A stretch of 10,108 nucleotides of DNA from an uncultured Oxalobacteraceae bacterium (GTDB lineage Bacteria > Pseudomonadota > Gammaproteobacteria > Burkholderiales > Burkholderiaceae), in contig CAMLDH010000108.1 of NCBI GenBank assembly GCA_946478765.1, forward strand, positions 1 to 10,108. The letters run 5' to 3'. Below, piece after piece: positions 1-7,346 of the stretch. The position numbers and the translations under genes were made by a program. The first letter of the stretch is position 1. Every line of letters starts with the position of its first letter. Below the pieces are notes generated by a model. It was not told the DNA's origin, searched no databases, and saw only the letters and a list, made by a program, of their open reading frames with translations.

Positions 1-825
1 GTCGGCTTTTCGTTGTTCTTCGATCAATCTGGACAGCTGGTCGACCAGTCCGGCCAAGCGTTGTTCGTCGTGCTGGATATTGCCGGCTTCCTTGCGCTGG
101 CTGGCCAGCTTGTTCGACAGCTGTGACAGCAGCGTTGCGCGCCTGGTTTTTTCCTTCTCCAGCACGGTTTTTTGCTGCTGCGCCTCTTGCGCGATTTCGT
201 CCAGCTCGTCCTTCGCATTTTGCGTGTCGGCCTTGTTGGTCTCGACTGCCTGCAGGTTGGTGCGCAACGAGTCGAGCAGCCTGGCCTGCGCTTGCGATAC
301 ATAGCCCATGTACTGCAAATCGCGATTGATGCGGTTCGGATTGTCGCCCGACAGCAAGAGCTTGATGCGGTCTTCGTTACCGCCGATGTACTGTTCGCGT
401 AATAATTTGGCAAGCTGCTTTTGTTGGGTGTCGACGGTTTTCGCGAGCTTCGCTTGCGCATTTGATAGCTGAACGAGTTTAGCTTCGGTGTGCGATTGTT
501 CTTCCGTCAGTTCGCGCAGCGACCGGTTCGCATCCGAAATTGCCGCTTCCGAATGGGCCAACGCGTCGACCGCCTGGCTTTTGGCGGTTTCGGTATGGTC
601 GATGTCGCGTTTGAGCTTGCCGAGCTTTTGCTGCAGATCGGCGCGTTCGGCTTCGGCCGCGCGCTTCTGTTTGCTGCGCTCGGTAATCTTGGCGGCGTGG
701 GCGGCGGGCACGACGCCCAGCAAGGCGATTGTCATTCCGAGTGCAGAGAGAAAGCCGCAAGCGGCACGCAGACGATGCGTGAAGGAGGATTTCTGGTCGT
801 ATACGGAATGACAAATAGAGTGCAT
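1..825 (-). CDS. envC: Murein hydrolase activator EnvC family, N-terminal part (runs off window)
   Basis: The minus-strand frame is open from an ATG at 825 to base 1 (275 codons with no stop), so the 3' end lies outside the window. The product has a long basic N-region, a hydrophobic stretch at about residues 25-41 and a likely signal peptidase site after AHA (residue 44). It continues as a Lys/Glu/Gln-rich coiled coil. The segment with REQYIGG, LLLSGDNPN and the aromatic YMGY matches the conserved part of EnvC-like proteins. In that family the coiled coil binds FtsEX, and a C-terminal degenerate LytM domain (not in view) activates periplasmic amidases during cell separation. The gene starts 11 bp after gpmA, so it is probably cotranscribed with it. 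No good Shine-Dalgarno is visible before the ATG. An ATG at residue 31 would remove the basic N-region and is less likely. The family call is firm; the exact start is not. Confidence 0.88.
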   Translation of the reverse strand, partial: MHSICHSVYDQKSSFTHRLRAACGFLSALGMTIALLGVVPAAHAAKITERSKQKRAAEAERADLQQKLGKLKRDIDHTETAKSQAVDALAHSEAAISDANRSLRELTEEQSHTEAKLVQLSNAQAKLAKTVDTQQKQLAKLLREQYIGGNEDRIKLLLSGDNPNRINRDLQYMGYVSQAQARLLDSLRTNLQAVETNKADTQNAKDELDEIAQEAQQQKTVLEKEKTRRATLLSQLSNKLASQRKEAGNIQHDEQRLAGLVDQLSRLIEEQRKAD

Positions 826-836
826 CGGGAGCCGCG

Positions 837-1583
837 TTATTTCGCTTTCCCCTGGCTGGCGACGGCTTTCAGTGCGGCTTCGATCGCCGCCGCATCGCCC
901 AGATAGTAGCGCTTGATCGGCTTCAGGTCGGCATCCAGTTCATACACCAGCGGCTGGCCGTTCGGGATATTGAGGCCGACGATCTCTTCATCGCTGATGC
1001 CGTCGAGCGATTTGATCAAGGCGCGCAGGCTGTTGCCGTGGGCCGAGATCAGGATGCGCTTGCCGGCACGGATCGCGGGCGCGATCGATTCGTTCCAGAT
1101 CGGCATCACGCGCGCGACGGTGTCTTTCAGGCATTCGGTGAGCGGGATTTCTTCCCGTTTCAGGTTCGCATAGCGCGGGTCGTTGTAGGAGGCGCGCGGA
1201 TCGTTCGGCTCCAGCGGATTGGGCGGCGTGTCATAGCTGCGGCGCCACACCAGTACTTGCTCGTCGCCGTATTTGGCGGCGGTTTCGGCCTTGTTCAATC
1301 CTTGCAATGCACCGTAATGGCGCTCGTTGAGGCGCCAGCTATGCACCACCGGCAGCCACATCAGGTCCATTTCATCGAGCGTGCCCCACAGCGTACGGAT
1401 CGCGCGCTTCAGCACCGACGTGTAGGCGAGGTCGAACGTGAAACCGGCGTCTTTCAGCAATTTGCCGGCGTGCCTGGCTTCGGCCGCGCCTTTTTCGGTC
1501 AGGTCGACGTCGGTCCAGCCGGTGAAGCGATTGTCGAGATTCCACGTGGATTCGCCGTGGCGCATCAATACGATTTTGTACAT
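837..1583 (-). CDS. gpmA: 2,3-bisphosphoglycerate-dependent phosphoglycerate mutase
   Basis: This cytosolic enzyme interconverts 3- and 2-phosphoglycerate in glycolysis and gluconeogenesis. The 248-residue length is normal for the dPGM family. The phosphohistidine motif LMRHGES places the catalytic His at residue 9. Arg60, Glu87 (in [11 protein letters not shown]) and the second active-site His182 (in SAHGNSLRA) are all present, so the enzyme should be functional. The start at 1583 gives the canonical [12 protein letters not shown]-terminus. The bases just upstream are pyrimidine-rich (CTTTCTCCTACC), so no clear Shine-Dalgarno is present, which is odd for a housekeeping gene. It is divergent from the rhodanese gene and lies directly upstream of envC, an arrangement I associate with Burkholderiales. 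Confidence 0.97.
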   Translation of the reverse strand: MYKIVLMRHGESTWNLDNRFTGWTDVDLTEKGAAEARHAGKLLKDAGFTFDLAYTSVLKRAIRTLWGTLDEMDLMWLPVVHSWRLNERHYGALQGLNKAETAAKYGDEQVLVWRRSYDTPPNPLEPNDPRASYNDPRYANLKREEIPLTECLKDTVARVMPIWNESIAPAIRAGKRILISAHGNSLRALIKSLDGISDEEIVGLNIPNGQPLVYELDADLKPIKRYYLGDAAAIEAALKAVASQGKAK

Positions 1584-1629
1584 GGTAGGAGAAAGATGAA
1601 TAAAGAGGGAGGATTGAAAACTCAGGGTT

Positions 1630-1660
1630 TTGGATTCGGATTCGTCTTCTATTTTATAAT
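1630..1660 (+). promoter_or_regulatory. Putative sigma70 promoter for the rhodanese-grxC-secB cluster
   Basis: A perfect TATAAT -10 hexamer lies at 1655-1660 in the gap between divergent gpmA and the rhodanese gene. The -35 is weak: TTGGAT at 1630-1635 needs a 19-bp spacer, and nothing closer to TTGACA occurs at 16-18 bp. Transcription would begin near 1667, leaving a leader of about 24 nt before the GTG start. The overlapping AT-rich stretch may also serve gpmA on the other strand, where TATAAA reads at 1658-1653, but I see no convincing -35 there. Confidence 0.5.
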
Positions 1661-1690
1661 GGCGAGATTGCTTAAAACCATTGGACCCCT

Positions 1691-2092
1691 GTGAAATTCA
1701 TCATTGATAATAGTTGGCTGTTCGGATTGGTACTTGTTTCAGGCGGCGCATTGCTGTGGCCGGTGTTGCAGCGGCGCGGCGAAAAGGTTTCTGTTTTACA
1801 AGCTACGCAGATGATTAACCAAGGCAAAACCGTCATTGTCGACGTGCGCGACGCGGCCGAATTTGCGGCAGGTCATGTGCGCGACGCGAAAAACATCCCG
1901 CTCAAGGAGTTGCAGCAACGCGTCGCGGAGCTCGAAAAATTCAAATCGAAAGCCGTTGTGGTCGTGTGTCAGGCGGGCGTGCAGTCGTCGAAAGCGACGA
2001 CGCAACTCAAGAACGCCGGCTTTAATGAGGTGTATAGTTTGAATGGCGGGTTGGCCGCGTGGCAGGCGCAAGGACTGCCGACGGCAAAGTAA
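1691..2092 (+). CDS. Membrane-anchored rhodanese-like sulfurtransferase (YibN type)
   Basis: The 133-residue protein has one N-terminal hydrophobic segment (about residues 9-26) followed by a single rhodanese domain (about 33-130). The domain shows [13 protein letters not shown], the CH2A-like DVR and GHV signatures, and the active-site loop CQAGVQSSK with catalytic Cys93. This fits a single-domain, membrane-tethered sulfurtransferase of the YibN group, which often precedes grxC and secB in proteobacteria. The start is GTG at 1691, only a weak purine run precedes it, and the leader is short. Its stop codon overlaps the Shine-Dalgarno of grxC (TAAGGGG). The sulfur acceptor cannot be told from sequence. 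Topology is inferred: with the short hydrophilic N-terminus, the domain is probably cytoplasmic. Confidence 0.9.
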   Translation: MKFIIDNSWLFGLVLVSGGALLWPVLQRRGEKVSVLQATQMINQGKTVIVDVRDAAEFAAGHVRDAKNIPLKELQQRVAELEKFKSKAVVVVCQAGVQSSKATTQLKNAGFNEVYSLNGGLAAWQAQGLPTAK

Positions 2093-2101
2093 GGGGATAA
2101 C

Positions 2102-2365
2102 ATGCCTGCACACGTTTTAATGTACAGCACCGGCGTTTGCCCCTATTGCATCATGGCGGAGCGGCTTTTGAAATCCAAAGGCATCGACGACATCGAAAAA
2201 ATCCGGGTTGACCTGGAGCCGCAACAACGGATCGAAATGATGCAGAAAACCGGTCGCCGCACCGTGCCGCAGATTTATATCGGCGACACGCACGTCGGCG
2301 GCTTTGATGACCTGAATGCACTGGAGCGGGCTGGCAAGCTCGACGCCTTGCTCCAGCGCGCATAA
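2102..2365 (+). CDS. grxC: Glutaredoxin 3
   Basis: This 87-residue cytosolic thiol-disulfide oxidoreductase is of the usual GrxC length. The dithiol active site CPYC is at residues 13-16. The cis-proline loop TVPQIYI follows at 54-60, and the glutathione-binding GGFDDL is at 66-71. It reduces protein disulfides and mixed disulfides using glutathione. Translation starts at an ATG preceded by AAGGGG at 5-nt spacing, and that Shine-Dalgarno overlaps the stop codon of the rhodanese gene 9 bp upstream, so the two are likely coupled. Placement next to secB matches the common rhodanese-grxC-secB neighbourhood. Confidence 0.96.
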   Translation: MPAHVLMYSTGVCPYCIMAERLLKSKGIDDIEKIRVDLEPQQRIEMMQKTGRRTVPQIYIGDTHVGGFDDLNALERAGKLDALLQRA

Positions 2366-2386
2366 CATCATCGATTCCCTTTTAGA

Positions 2387-2406
2387 GGGCGGCGCGCGCG
2401 CCGTCC
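2387..2406 (+). terminator. GC-rich hairpin between grxC and secB, possible attenuator or terminator
   Basis: A 20-base stretch is self-complementary, forming an 8-bp stem (one G-U pair) with a CGCG tetraloop, between grxC and secB. It is followed only by ATGTTTCC, not by a long U tract, so strong intrinsic termination is unlikely. It could lower readthrough into secB or stabilise the 3' end of the grxC message. Confidence 0.4.
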
Positions 2407-2433
2407 ATGTTTCCATCTCATTGAAAGTGCTTC

Positions 2434-2940
2434 ATGTCTGACGAAAACCAGCAAGCAGTAGAAAACCAGCAACCCGTATTCCAGATTCAGCGCGTATATC
2501 TGAAGGATTTGTCGCTCGAGCAACCGAATTCCCCCGCGATTTTCCTGGAGCAGGACGCCCCGGCGATTGAAGTGGCCGTCGATGTCGGCGCCGAGACGCT
2601 GGCCGAAGGCATATTCGAGTCGACCGTCACCGTTACCGTCACCGCGAAAATCAAGGACAAGGTCGCGTTCCTGGTCGAAGGCAAGCAAGCCGGCATTTTC
2701 GAAGCGCGCAACATTCCTGGCGAACAACTCGATCCGCTGCTCGGCATCGGTTGCCCGAATATCGTCTATCCGTATCTGCGCGCCAATATTGCCGACGCGA
2801 TCACACGTGCCGGATTTCCGCCGGTGCATTTGGCGGAAATCAATTTTGAAGTGTTTTACCAGCAGCGTCTGCAGGCGCTGGCAGCCCAGCAAAACGGCGC
2901 CGGCCTCGTGATGCCGGACGGATCGGCTGCGACGCACTAA
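2434..2940 (+). CDS. secB: Protein-export chaperone SecB
   Basis: SecB is a cytosolic homotetrameric chaperone that keeps precursors unfolded and hands them to SecA. The 168-residue product is of family length. It shows the conserved beta strand [19 protein letters not shown] (residues 16-34) and the signature [18 protein letters not shown] from residue 106, then [16 protein letters not shown]. Acidic residues lie within the core fold, and the C-terminal tail ([12 protein letters not shown]) is variable, as in the family. The ATG at 2434 gives the typical MSDENQQ N-terminus; the purine run before it (GAAAGTG) is a weak Shine-Dalgarno. Its position between grxC and gpsA is classic for proteobacteria. 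It may help export the many secreted proteins encoded downstream, but that is only inference. Confidence 0.97.
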   Translation: MSDENQQAVENQQPVFQIQRVYLKDLSLEQPNSPAIFLEQDAPAIEVAVDVGAETLAEGIFESTVTVTVTAKIKDKVAFLVEGKQAGIFEARNIPGEQLDPLLGIGCPNIVYPYLRANIADAITRAGFPPVHLAEINFEVFYQQRLQALAAQQNGAGLVMPDGSAATH

Positions 2941-2953
2941 GGAACGTGCGCGA
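2940..2953 (+). repeat. 14-bp direct repeat, copy 1 (after secB)
   Basis: AGGAACGTGCGCGA begins at the last base of secB and recurs exactly at 4522-4535, just after gpsA. Both copies sit immediately behind a stop codon in the same orientation. The flanks diverge, and the role is unknown. Confidence 0.6.
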
Positions 2954-2996
2954 TTTTTCGGCGCGCCGGCATGATACTTTCGATGGAGATGATTCG

Positions 2997-3446
2997 ATGA
3001 AATCCGTGCGCCTGTTTGCGTTCACTGCGTTCCTGCTTTCAGCCGCCAGCGGCGCCGCTCACGCGCTCGAATTCAAGTCGGTCGGTACCAATCCGGCAAT
3101 CATGTACGACGCGCCGTCGGAGCGTGGCCGCAAGATGTTTGTCGCGCCGCGCGGCATGCCGGTGGAAATCGTATTGACGTATGGCGACTGGAGCAAAGTA
3201 CGCGACGTCGCCGGCGACTTGAGCTGGGTCGACTCGAAAGCGCTCGGCGCCAAGCGCAGCGTCGTGGTGAAAGCATCCAGCGCCAAGGTGCGCGCGGCGG
3301 CCGACGACAATGCCGCCGTCGTGTTTTCCGCCGAGCGCAGCGTGCTGCTTGAACTGGTCGAGCCGATGACCTCGGGCTGGGTCGCGGTCAAGCATCGCGA
3401 CGGCCAGTCCGGCTACATCAAGGCGGCGGATGTCTGGGGCGAATAG
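2997..3446 (+). CDS. Small periplasmic protein with two SH3 domains
   Basis: I place the start at the ATG at 2997, because a GGAG Shine-Dalgarno lies 8 nt before it and the product then begins with a standard signal peptide (MKSVRLFAF, hydrophobic core, AHA at residues 21-23). An in-frame ATG at 2946 would add 17 charged residues with no ribosome site. The mature protein of about 126 residues contains two bacterial SH3-like modules, roughly residues 25-83 and 88-147. Both carry the pattern of a strand, a VRDVAG- or VKHRDG-like turn, then a WV or GY(I) strand ([10 protein letters not shown] and [11 protein letters not shown]). Such domains often bind peptidoglycan or envelope proteins. No enzyme domain is attached. 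It lies between secB and gpsA, and gpsA begins about 55 bp after its stop. Confidence 0.85.
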   Translation: MKSVRLFAFTAFLLSAASGAAHALEFKSVGTNPAIMYDAPSERGRKMFVAPRGMPVEIVLTYGDWSKVRDVAGDLSWVDSKALGAKRSVVVKASSAKVRAAADDNAAVVFSAERSVLLELVEPMTSGWVAVKHRDGQSGYIKAADVWGE

Positions 3447-3501
3447 CACTGCATTCCGATCGCATCTCACGTTAGCGCCCATGTTCAACAACACTCAATC
3501 C

Positions 3502-4512
3502 ATGCATGTTTCGATTCTCGGTGCCGGCGCGTGGGGCACGGCACTCGCCATTGCACTGTCAGACCGGCATGATGTCGTCTTGTGGGGACGCAACGAGACC
3601 GCGATGCGCGAGGTCGCCGCAAAGCGCGAGAACAGGGCGTATTTGCCCGGATTCCCGTTGTCGAAACAGGTAACGGTCACGGCCGATTTCGCTGCCGCAG
3701 TCGCGCATGTGGCGCCAGAGACCGCGGCCGACCGCGGACTGCTGATCGTTGCATCGGCGCTCGCCGGCCTGCGTCCGCTGCTGCAAAAGCTGCATCCTTA
3801 TGCGATCCCGAATATCGTCTGGCTGTGCAAGGGCTTGGAGGAAAAGACGCAGCTTCTGCCGCATCAAATCGTGCGCGAAGAGTTAGGCCGCGAGATCGCG
3901 GTCGGTGCGTTGTCCGGGCCGTCATTCGCGCAAGAGGTCGCGCGCGGCTTGCCTTGCGCGCTGACGATCGCGTCCGATAACGCAGTATTGCGCGAGCGCG
4001 TGGTGGGTGCGGTTCATGGGCGGAACATCCGCGTTTATTCCAGCGATGATCTGGTCGGCGTGGAAGTCGGCGGCGCGGTGAAAAACATTCTCGCGATCGC
4101 CACCGGCGTGATCGACGGCTTGGGTCTCGGATTGAATGCGCGCGCCGCGCTCATTACACGCGGCCTGGCCGAAATTACGCGCCTGGGCGTAGCGCTCGGC
4201 GGCCGTACTGAAACTTTCATGGGATTGACCGGAATGGGGGACCTGATTCTGACCTGCACCGGCGATTTGTCGCGCAACCGCAAGGTCGGTCTCGGTCTCG
4301 CGCAAGGGAAAAAACTCGACGCCATCGTGACCGAACTGGGCCATGTCGCCGAAGGTGTGCGCTGCGCGCAGGCGGTGCGCTCGCTGGCGCGCGATCGCGG
4401 CGTCGACATGCCGATCACCAATGCAGTGGCCGGCGTGCTGTTCGATGACGATTCGCCGCGCGACATGGTGACGCAATTGCTGTCGCGCGATCCGCGCGAT
4501 GAGGCGGCCTGA
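3502..4512 (+). CDS. gpsA: NAD(P)H-dependent glycerol-3-phosphate dehydrogenase
   Basis: GpsA reduces dihydroxyacetone phosphate to sn-glycerol 3-phosphate, the backbone of phospholipids, in the cytosol. From the ATG at 3502 the protein is 336 residues, the usual size, and starts right at the Rossmann motif [10 protein letters not shown] (residues 7-16). Further marks are CKGLE around Lys110, [11 protein letters not shown] (138-147), the catalytic Lys194 in [19 protein letters not shown] (241-248) and LSRNR (256-260). The frame is open upstream, with ATGs at 3481 (seven extra residues) and 3430 (24 extra, overlapping the SH3 gene and preceded by AAGG). Neither 3481 nor 3502 has a clear Shine-Dalgarno. 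I prefer 3502 because family members begin there. It is the last gene of the plus-strand cluster. Confidence 0.95.
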   Translation: MHVSILGAGAWGTALAIALSDRHDVVLWGRNETAMREVAAKRENRAYLPGFPLSKQVTVTADFAAAVAHVAPETAADRGLLIVASALAGLRPLLQKLHPYAIPNIVWLCKGLEEKTQLLPHQIVREELGREIAVGALSGPSFAQEVARGLPCALTIASDNAVLRERVVGAVHGRNIRVYSSDDLVGVEVGGAVKNILAIATGVIDGLGLGLNARAALITRGLAEITRLGVALGGRTETFMGLTGMGDLILTCTGDLSRNRKVGLGLAQGKKLDAIVTELGHVAEGVRCAQAVRSLARDRGVDMPITNAVAGVLFDDDSPRDMVTQLLSRDPRDEAA

Positions 4513-4521
4513 GTGGCACTT

Positions 4522-4535
4522 AGGAACGTGCGCGA
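4522..4535 (+). repeat. 14-bp direct repeat, copy 2 (after gpsA)
   Basis: This is an exact second copy of AGGAACGTGCGCGA, 9 bases behind the gpsA stop codon. The first copy follows the secB stop at 2940. It lies at the border between the conserved gene cluster and the accessory operon. Confidence 0.6.
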
Positions 4536-4549
4536 AATAACTTCCCGAT

Positions 4550-4571
4550 TAGTGATCGCACTACACGTTTT
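4550..4571 (+). terminator. Weak terminator-like hairpin after gpsA
   Basis: TAGTG-ATCG-CACTA forms a perfect 5-bp stem with a 4-base loop, followed four bases later by TTTT on the plus strand. It is short and AT-balanced, so it would be a poor intrinsic terminator. It is still the best candidate in the 99-bp gap between two converging transcription units. Confidence 0.3.
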
Positions 4572-4584
4572 GAGCGGATAACAA
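4571..4584 (+). other. Lac-operator-like 14-mer
   Basis: TGAGCGGATAACAA is identical to the central part of the E. coli lac O1 operator, but the flanks differ (TTT before, ATTGC after). It sits between the 3' ends of two converging genes, where a classical operator is not expected. It may be coincidence. Confidence 0.25.
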
Positions 4585-4611
4585 ATTGCAGCCCCGTACT
4601 GAATATTTTCT

Positions 4612-5277
4612 TTAGTCCACAGCGTCAACCGGTGCATCAGAAGCTTTACTTGGCGGATTCTTTACGCCGACTGCGCTAAACACCTTCGGCACTTTCCCTG
4701 CCAGCGAAGATGCCAATTCAATCTGTGTCTTCAGACTTCCAGCGACGTCCTTTATTGATCCAAGCTTGGATAGATTGGCTGGATTGCTGGACATGCTGCT
4801 AATCACATTTTGCGATTGCCCCACCAGTTCCTTGTCCTTTAGGACCGCGAGTACAAAATTGAAGGCGGCACCGGCCAGCTTTTTCTTCTGATTGGCATCC
4901 ATTTTCTTCACATCTTCTGTAGCCAGCTTGTCGAAATCCTTGGCACTCAACATGGCTGCTTCGGTCTTAATGATCTCTTGTTCTACAGCGCCCTTTTCCT
5001 TGGCGTCAGTCTTTTCTGCCGCTTGCTTCTTCAGCTCGTCAATCTTTGCGATTTCCTCCTTGGAGGCTAGTGAAGAAACCATCTGGTCCAATGAAGTTCT
5101 CATTAGGGTCTCAGCAGACAAAGCGCTTTTGAGAAATCCATCCACGTCTACCGCACTCGATGACGAAGACTTTGCCATTACCGGGATCGCTAACCCGCCA
5201 AATTGAGCGTGCGCAGAAACGCTTACGCCCATGATCAATGCGACCACGCCAGCTTGTACCTTGATGCGAATATTCAT
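4612..5277 (-). CDS. Secreted alpha-helical protein of unknown function
   Basis: I do not recognise the family. The start at 5277 is chosen because AAGGA lies 8 nt upstream and overlaps the stop of the preceding gene. An ATG at 5286 would have AAGG touching it with no spacing. The 221-residue product has a clear signal peptide (MNIRIKVQ, hydrophobic core, cleavage after SAHA at residue 24). The mature part is almost wholly helical in character. A Ser-rich linker (about 36-42) is followed by a Lys/Glu/Ala-rich, probably coiled-coil stretch (about 68-115), a moderately hydrophobic segment FNFVLAVL (139-146) and an amphipathic helix region to about 193, then a Pro/Ser/Asp tail. There are no cysteines. 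It is the last gene of the five-gene operon, so it is likely a periplasmic partner of the larger proteins. Confidence 0.82.
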   Translation of the reverse strand: MNIRIKVQAGVVALIMGVSVSAHAQFGGLAIPVMAKSSSSSAVDVDGFLKSALSAETLMRTSLDQMVSSLASKEEIAKIDELKKQAAEKTDAKEKGAVEQEIIKTEAAMLSAKDFDKLATEDVKKMDANQKKKLAGAAFNFVLAVLKDKELVGQSQNVISSMSSNPANLSKLGSIKDVAGSLKTQIELASSLAGKVPKVFSAVGVKNPPSKASDAPVDAVD

Positions 5278-5288
5278 GTTGTTCATCC

Positions 5289-7334
5289 TTAGTTGGTTGA
5301 TTTCAAAACAAGCTTTTTTGCCACCTCAAATAGGAGTTTCTGCGCCTCGTCCACAAGGTCCGATTGAACTAGGCTCGAAACATCCAGTTCGCTAGTCGAT
5401 TTCTCGAAGCCAGTGCTCTTGAACTTCGACTCCAGTCCCACCCTCGCACCGACCACATCACCACTCTTCACACGGATCGTGTAGCGGGCCGTCACGAGTT
5501 TCTGGCACTGCTCGGCACACTGATCGCCATTAATATCAACCCGCTGGACAGGCTGGAGACAGAAAGCGAGTGTGGGTATTTCCCACTTGATTGGCGCACG
5601 AAATCCGGTAGACCCGTTGATGATCCTGTCCGCGACATTTCTGATCTCTGGGACGTAGTACATCCCGGGCATCGCTTTCGCAAGGGAAACAGAGACGAGG
5701 CTCTCGAACTCCGGAGTCTTAACGCTGCCAAGACTCTCCGAATCCGGGCATAGGCCGAACGCCACAGCCGACTTTGGCGCGATGCCCAACTGTAGAGTTT
5801 CAAAGATATCGCCGGCAGCCACAGGCTGCGTCTGCTTGCCCAACGGTAGGATAGCTGCGACACGAGTGTCATTGCCGACACGCTTCTCTGCAATAGCCTC
5901 ATACAGAGGAAAAAGGACTTTCTGCGACTTGCCGCTAACCGCGAACTCCGCTTTACGCAGAAGATAGCCTGAGACCCTTTCAGCAAATACTTTTTCTGGT
6001 GTCGCAACAAAGATCCCATCGTTCCCAGCGCGTACGACGTTGGCAGAATCGAGTTTCCCCTCGGCTAGCGTACCCATTTGCTGAGCAAGTGCTAACAAAA
6101 CGTTCTTGATGGCGATCTCGCGTCGTGCGGCTGGGTCGAGGTCTAACCCGCTGGTAACTTCGATCTTCTGGAAGTCATGTCCGGTGGCGGTGAACAGCAC
6201 CCTTCCCGTGGTGTCGATAATCTCGGCAAAGGCATTTGCCTCGAAGCCGCGGATGGTCTTGAACGCCAAATTGGTATTGGCCTCGTAGAGGATTGGGTCA
6301 CTCACACGCAATCGGATAATTAAATCGGGCGTATCCCGCTGAGCCGTGCTGCTAGTGCGTAATGCGGCTTCTTGCACCACGGACTTGAGCAACATCGAGA
6401 AATTCCGGTTGACCTGAACCATCGTCAGAGGTGTCTTCTCCCCGAGTTCCTCCGTGAAGAGTTGCGCCACGTATTCGGAAGTAAAACCATTCGGCACCTT
6501 GTCTACAACGACAGTCGCGCGCGGACGTAGACGGCCGTCCATCCGTCCCACAATGAACTTGTGGAACACCGATCCAACCTTGACGTCGTCAGCGAGAACC
6601 ACCTGAGCGACTGAATAATCTGATCCTGCATAAAGGACCCGTATCATATTGGATTGGTCATCATCGAGACTGTCGCCCGACTGAATTCCCTGCTTGAAGC
6701 CGCTTGAAAGCAAAAGCAGTCCATTCTGCAGGCCGGTCACCTTCGCCTCCAGCATTTTCGGCTGAAAGCTCTCGTTTGCCTTCTTGCAAAGTTGGTCAAT
6801 CAGCGCAGATAGTGAGGATGAGTACAATTTGCTCGCCTCATTGCGCAACCCTTGTCCTTCCAACACGTTAGCGGAAACGAGTGAAAGTGCTGCATTGGTG
6901 CTGGTGGCAGTAAAAAGTATCTCGCCCGACGATACGTTCGTAAAATAGATGCTACCTGTTACAGGGGTCCGGATCTCAATGTTGCCGTCGGCTTTTCTGG
7001 CAGTGTAGGTCGCCATTCGCGTCAAATGAAAAGAGACTGCAAATGTATTTGCCGCGGTCTTCTGGTTCAGATTTCCGGTACGTTCTGCAAACGCCTTGGT
7101 TAGTGATTCCTTGATCTTCTGCGACAACGTCGCCACGTCAAGTGATCTCATGAAATTCTGGTCGATTGCATTTACCTCAGCTATGTCCCAAAACACACCA
7201 CGCACTGGAAAGACTTTCGCGTCAGCGCCAGCGATAGCCGTTCTTGCCGTCAAAGCCAGTACTAAGAGGAGAATGGCGCTAAAAAATGGCAGGCAGCCTC
7301 GCTGCGTTCGGCAGCGAAAGTCCTTGGTAACCAT
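5289..7334 (-). CDS. Exported multidomain protein with CsgG-like units and FlgT-C-like barrels
   Basis: The 681-residue protein has a signal peptide (hydrophobic residues 17-30, cleavage after AIA at 35). I read it as repeated modules. Unit 1 (about 41-190) has a strand ending SGEILFTATST (136-146) and a helix with LIDQLCKKA. A small barrel at 194-262 (AKVTGLQNGLLLLSSG, then GIQSGDSL and VKVGSVF) resembles the FlgT C-terminal domain. Unit 2 (about 272-425) repeats the scheme with TTGRVLFTATGHD (375-387) and is followed by a second barrel-like part (431-515). A third, more diverged unit (about 522-681) has YTIRVKSGDVVGARVGL and a closing helix. CsgG/TolB-N folds and FlgT are known in outer-membrane secretion, peptidoglycan-synthase activation and the flagellar H ring. 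Six mature cysteines include CAEQC. AAGGAG overlapping the upstream stop (TAAGGAG) drives this start. The function is unknown, and the domain assignment is by eye. Confidence 0.82.
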   Translation of the reverse strand: MVTKDFRCRTQRGCLPFFSAILLLVLALTARTAIAGADAKVFPVRGVFWDIAEVNAIDQNFMRSLDVATLSQKIKESLTKAFAERTGNLNQKTAANTFAVSFHLTRMATYTARKADGNIEIRTPVTGSIYFTNVSSGEILFTATSTNAALSLVSANVLEGQGLRNEASKLYSSSLSALIDQLCKKANESFQPKMLEAKVTGLQNGLLLLSSGFKQGIQSGDSLDDDQSNMIRVLYAGSDYSVAQVVLADDVKVGSVFHKFIVGRMDGRLRPRATVVVDKVPNGFTSEYVAQLFTEELGEKTPLTMVQVNRNFSMLLKSVVQEAALRTSSTAQRDTPDLIIRLRVSDPILYEANTNLAFKTIRGFEANAFAEIIDTTGRVLFTATGHDFQKIEVTSGLDLDPAARREIAIKNVLLALAQQMGTLAEGKLDSANVVRAGNDGIFVATPEKVFAERVSGYLLRKAEFAVSGKSQKVLFPLYEAIAEKRVGNDTRVAAILPLGKQTQPVAAGDIFETLQLGIAPKSAVAFGLCPDSESLGSVKTPEFESLVSVSLAKAMPGMYYVPEIRNVADRIINGSTGFRAPIKWEIPTLAFCLQPVQRVDINGDQCAEQCQKLVTARYTIRVKSGDVVGARVGLESKFKSTGFEKSTSELDVSSLVQSDLVDEAQKLLFEVAKKLVLKSTN

Positions 7335-7346
7335 CGGGCAGGCTCC

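Noticed and set aside
24..814. Two Arg/Ser-rich minus-strand reading frames at 24-461 and 479-814
   Set aside because: They overlap the continuous EnvC frame in another register and have the Arg/Ser-rich composition of shadow frames in GC-rich DNA.
1038..1694. A 218-codon plus-strand frame antisense to gpmA
   Set aside because: It mirrors gpmA, shows no recognisable domain, and lacks a ribosome site; gpmA has all catalytic residues.
2946..2996. Upstream start of the SH3 gene
   Set aside because: It would put 17 charged residues ahead of a normal signal peptide and has no ribosome site; the ATG at 2997 has GGAG at good spacing.
4513..4611. tRNA gene or phage attachment site at the junction after gpsA
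   Set aside because: No cloverleaf, no TTCGA-type arm and no paired att-like repeat flanking the block within the window.
5492..6019. A 175-codon minus-strand frame inside the 681-residue gene
   Set aside because: It is Arg/Ser-rich out-of-frame translation within a well-supported longer gene.
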